Shown here: positions 61,006-64,000 of the stretch, piece after piece
Layout: every line of letters starts with the position of its first letter
Numbering within the stretch: the stretch's first letter is position 1
NCBI GenBank assembly: GCA_021604505.1
Contig: BQJC01000003.1
Coordinates: forward strand, 534,439 to 598,438
Source of the DNA: Nitrospinaceae bacterium
GTDB taxonomy: Bacteria; Nitrospinota; Nitrospinia; Nitrospinales; VA-1
DNA length: 64,000 bases
Direction of reading: 5' to 3'
Position numbers and translations under genes: made by a program
Notes under the pieces: generated by a model
Seen by the model: only the letters and a program-made list of their open reading frames with translations
The model's database searches: none
What the model was told of the DNA's origin: nothing

Positions 61006-64000
61006 ATGAGCAAGCTCGAAGATAAAAAAAGGGTAACACCAAGTGAATCACAGCGGATAGAACTACGTTCGCTTGTGAACCTGTCGTGTGAGCCGATATC
61101 GCATTTCTGGCCGATGACAACGTTTATCCACCACAATCCTCTTCATGGGTTGGAACATTTGACGTTTGAAAAAGCTATAAATGAGGGGCAACGTTTTTTA
61201 AGAGGTCGTGGTTATCTCTCCAATAGCGAAAACCGTAAATACTTTCAGCAAGGTCGAATATCTGAAGATTCTATTAAGGACGCCCTAAAGGATGTATCGC
61301 AGAATGCGACTATCTCCATTGGCGATCGAAAATTTTCCCATCTAGAGGTTTTGAGAGCCATCCTCATACACGGTACTGGAAAAGTTGCAACGGATGTATG
61401 TTCTGCAATTCTACAACCCTCCCTCAATCAACCCGAAATAAGAAATCTCTTCGAGAAAATTCACGATCTATCAAAAAAAAAAGCACCAGAGAATTTTTTA
61501 AAGGGCCATGCGAATAGAGAAAAAAAAGATCTAGCAACTCAGTACACGCTTGCAGAATGGTGCGACCAAACCCTTGGGACAAATGTACAGGACCAAATTA
61601 ACGGCGAAATCATCAAATGGTTAGGAGGTTTTCTCGATGAAGGACACGCGCCTTGGGGCATGCCCGAGAGAAAGAAAACTTTTTATAAGGCGTGGAAGGA
61701 ATTAGCTTTAGACGATGCGTCGGGTTCCATATTGGGTATTCAAGATTGGAAAAACAAAATTTTTAATTTACCGGATCTACCTGAAGATGCGGTACTTGAA
61801 AGCTTATCCTTGTTAGCCATTCCCAAAAATTTATGGGACAGCTATTTTTCTTTGCAGTTGGCCCAATTGTCTGGATGGACAGGATTCATTAAATGGCGCT
61901 CGGAGCAAAAGGATTATGCGTGGCAAAATGCTTTTCCTATTGACCTTATCAAATATATGGCCATCCGCCTTTTTTATGAACGTGAATTAGTGATGCTTGC
62001 ATGTCAGGAAAAATTAGCAATTCCTGGCACTTATACTTCGATCGACGAATACTTAAACAATCATCCCACTGGATATGGTCTCTATAAAGAATACCGATCG
62101 CGAGGGCTGCCAGTCGAAGTGGTTAATTATTTGAACATGTCCTTGTTCACTCAGAACCCACTGAATATAGAAGACCTTGATAAATGTGATTCAAGGTTGA
62201 TTTCAATATGGGAACAAACCAGAGAAAAACAAGAGGCCGAAGGCCAAACTTTAATGGTAATGCATCTTGCCAAATCCTTGGGTGTTTCTATACAGGATGT
62301 GGTGAAGAATACACCTGACACATTAAGCTCCTTGCTGGATTGGGTCGAACAGTTCCCAGAATCACAACACGGACCCATTTGGCTGGATGCCCTTGAGTCC
62401 AGCTACATCATAGGTTTTACCAAAAAGATTTCACCCAATCTTGAGAAATTGCGCAAGAGTGATGAGCTTGAAGAACAACCTCCTGAATCTCGCCCACTGT
62501 CTCAAGCAATTTTTTGCATCGATGTTCGTTCAGAATGCTTTAGAAGACAACTAGAAGAAATTGGAGGAAATGAAACGTTTGGGTTCGCTGGTTTTTTTGG
62601 TGTCCCAATATGCTATCAAGGATTTTCGAGTGAACAACAAACAGACCAATGTCCCGTCCTTCTAAAACCCAAACATGTTGTAAAGGAAATTCCTCGAGCC
62701 TCTCAAGGCAAGGAGGCGGAAAAATTTTTAGAGGGACAGCAAATGGCCAAGACGGGTCATACCCTGCTACATGACTTGAAAGAAAACGTAGTCACCCCCT
62801 ATGTCATGGTCGAAGCTATTGGTTGGTTCTTCGGGTTTAAGCTATTCAGCCAAACCTTGCAACCAAAATGGTTCAAAAAAGCAATGTCTTGGATGAAGGA
62901 TAGTTTAGCGATTCCCATAAGAACGACACTCACCGTGGGAAAAATCCAGAGAGAAGAAGCTTATGAAATGGTTGCAGCCAAACACCGAGCCGCTATTTAT
63001 CGGTTGTTTACTGAAAAATATGATCAACAAGGGGCTGTTCCTCATGATCAAGTGGAGCGCTTGCGAAAACTCGCGCTGAATCAAACTCCATCTGACAGCA
63101 ATGAGAATGAGGAGCTATTTCGTTTGCTGAAATGGAACGAATCTGACCTGGAGAAGTTTATTGTAGCGCTCAGAAAAGACTTTAACCTTCATGAACGAGA
63201 TTTAGATTATCAGATACAAAAGATCACACAGACAGGGTTTACTGTATCCGAACAGGTTAACTATGTAGAAACAGCTCTAAGGCTTTTAGGGTTTACGAAA
63301 ACGTTCGCCCGGCTTGTTTTGTTATGTGCGCATGGCAGTATTTCAGATAACAATCCCTACGAATCGGCATTGGATTGCGGGGCTTGTGGTGGCAACCATG
63401 GGATCTCAAACGCAAGGACCCTTGCCGTCATGGCCAACAATCCACAAGTTCGGCAAAGACTAGCCGAGAGAGGCATAACAATTCCGCCTGACACACATTT
63501 TCTTCCGGGGCAACACGATACGACAACGGATGAAGTAGAGCTTTATGATTTGGAAGAGGTCCCTGCTACGCATCGAAAAGATTTACTCAGACTACAACAT
63601 GACCTCCAGGAAGCTTGCGAAAAAAATAGTCGGGAACGACTCGCTCGCTTTCCTGACGTGCCTGCTACAAGGGAATTTGATAAGGCATCCCGGCTGACGA
63701 AGGTCCGAAGTATGGATTGGTCTCAGGTTCGACCCGAATGGGGACTGTCTGGGCATACGGCCTTCATTATGGGGCGGCGTTCGTTGAGTCAGGGAATAAA
63801 TTTTGAGGGCCGGACTTTTTTACATTCCTATGACTATTCACAAGATCCGGATGGGAAATATTTAGAAATTATAATGACCGCCCCCATGATCGTTACCAAT
63901 TGGATCAACATGGAGCATTATTTCTCTACGGTTGACCCAATAGTCTATGGGGCGGGAAGCAAAGTGTATCACAATGTGGTGGGCAACATTGGAGTCATGT
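61006..64000 (+). CDS. dabA: DabA (DUF2309): carbonic-anhydrase-like subunit, 3' end outside window
   Basis: The frame is open from ATG 61006 to the window end (998 codons). The N-terminus HFWPMTTFIHHNPLHGLEHLTFEKA is the DUF2309 signature. The beta-carbonic-anhydrase-like zinc ligands are present: C504 and D506 in IFCIDVRSE, H776 in LLCAHGS, and C791 in DCGACGGNHG. The spacings C-x-D and H-x14-C equal those reported for Halothiobacillus DabA (C351, D353, H524, C539). The distance between the two halves is about 100 residues longer here. DabA hydrates CO2 on the cytoplasmic side in a one-way reaction driven through DabB. aagagga lies about 16 bases before the start. Confidence 0.93.
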   Translation, partial: MSKLEDKKRVTPSESQRIELRSLVNLSCEPISHFWPMTTFIHHNPLHGLEHLTFEKAINEGQRFLRGRGYLSNSENRKYFQQGRISEDSIKDALKDVSQNATISIGDRKFSHLEVLRAILIHGTGKVATDVCSAILQPSLNQPEIRNLFEKIHDLSKKKAPENFLKGHANREKKDLATQYTLAEWCDQTLGTNVQDQINGEIIKWLGGFLDEGHAPWGMPERKKTFYKAWKELALDDASGSILGIQDWKNKIFNLPDLPEDAVLESLSLLAIPKNLWDSYFSLQLAQLSGWTGFIKWRSEQKDYAWQNAFPIDLIKYMAIRLFYERELVMLACQEKLAIPGTYTSIDEYLNNHPTGYGLYKEYRSRGLPVEVVNYLNMSLFTQNPLNIEDLDKCDSRLISIWEQTREKQEAEGQTLMVMHLAKSLGVSIQDVVKNTPDTLSSLLDWVEQFPESQHGPIWLDALESSYIIGFTKKISPNLEKLRKSDELEEQPPESRPLSQAIFCIDVRSECFRRQLEEIGGNETFGFAGFFGVPICYQGFSSEQQTDQCPVLLKPKHVVKEIPRASQGKEAEKFLEGQQMAKTGHTLLHDLKENVVTPYVMVEAIGWFFGFKLFSQTLQPKWFKKAMSWMKDSLAIPIRTTLTVGKIQREEAYEMVAAKHRAAIYRLFTEKYDQQGAVPHDQVERLRKLALNQTPSDSNENEELFRLLKWNESDLEKFIVALRKDFNLHERDLDYQIQKITQTGFTVSEQVNYVETALRLLGFTKTFARLVLLCAHGSISDNNPYESALDCGACGGNHGISNARTLAVMANNPQVRQRLAERGITIPPDTHFLPGQHDTTTDEVELYDLEEVPATHRKDLLRLQHDLQEACEKNSRERLARFPDVPATREFDKASRLTKVRSMDWSQVRPEWGLSGHTAFIMGRRSLSQGINFEGRTFLHSYDYSQDPDGKYLEIIMTAPMIVTNWINMEHYFSTVDPIVYGAGSKVYHNVVGNIGVM

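Overview
The window looks like a chromosome segment from a Gram-negative (diderm), free-living bacterium with a respiratory, cytochrome-rich lifestyle. Evidence for this: an LptG-type LPS transporter, lipoproteins with lipoboxes, a Tat signal peptide, meso-DAP lysine-pathway genes, many periplasmic c-type cytochromes and a dissolved-inorganic-carbon transporter at the right edge. The gene style (multihaem cytochromes, B12-binding radical SAM proteins, NHL-repeat proteins, SUMF1/FGE-fold proteins, TreXYZ trehalose genes) would fit a Nitrospinota-like marine chemolithoautotroph. That placement is inference from gene content only; no rRNA or phylogenetic marker was tested.

Layout. 0-5.4 kb (+): the 3' end of mreB, a zinc-ribbon protein, a [2Fe-2S] ferredoxin, a JAMM peptidase, a 2[4Fe-4S] ferredoxin, a NifU/NfuA C-terminal-type protein, a TlpA-like thioredoxin, an unusual FGE-fold/CcdA fusion and a GGCT-like protein. 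5.4-9.6 kb (-): dapF-dapA-dapB, then an MsrP-like molybdoenzyme overlapping an FGE-fold lipoprotein. 9.8-15 kb: a cupin, an AT-rich HNH-like gene and two tandem paralogous B12-binding radical SAM proteins (-). 15-20.6 kb (+): an NHL-propeller protein behind a near-consensus sigma70 promoter, a small secreted protein, and a three-gene retropepsin-like/RimK-like/AstE-like set. 20.6-27.8 kb (+): the glycogen-to-trehalose pathway treX/glgX-treZ-treY. 28-34.6 kb (+): an Hpt protein, then a tightly packed cytochrome operon: two paralogous 12-haem-type and 10-haem proteins, a dihaem cytochrome and a monohaem lipoprotein.

34.6-46.8 kb: DUF1015, EngB, a thioredoxin-like ferredoxin, an AmgK-like kinase, LptG, Ppx/GppA, IlvB-like, two membrane proteins including a GT39-type glycosyltransferase, an MBL hydrolase and SspB. 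47-48.3 kb: tRNA-His, tRNA-Arg(TCG), a repeat-bearing CpxP/Spy-like protein and tRNA-Pro(TGG). 48.4-52.3 kb: two tandem monohaem cytochromes (a segmental duplication that also copied the tRNA-Pro tail), a perfect bidirectional terminator, and a peptidoglycan-binding/cytochrome c/cupredoxin fusion. 52.4-56.8 kb: a glycosyltransferase, a FluC fluoride channel with its DUF190 partner, a PAS histidine kinase and a small heat-shock protein.

56.8-64 kb: a mostly non-coding stretch with a tRNA gene cut off just past the anticodon loop, followed by an AT-richer operon encoding a DAB (DabB/DabA) inorganic-carbon transporter with a third, antiporter-like membrane subunit between the two known ones. DabA runs off the window with its zinc-ligand motifs intact. 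The two most interesting things here are the multihaem cytochrome operon and the three-gene DAB island beside the broken tRNA.
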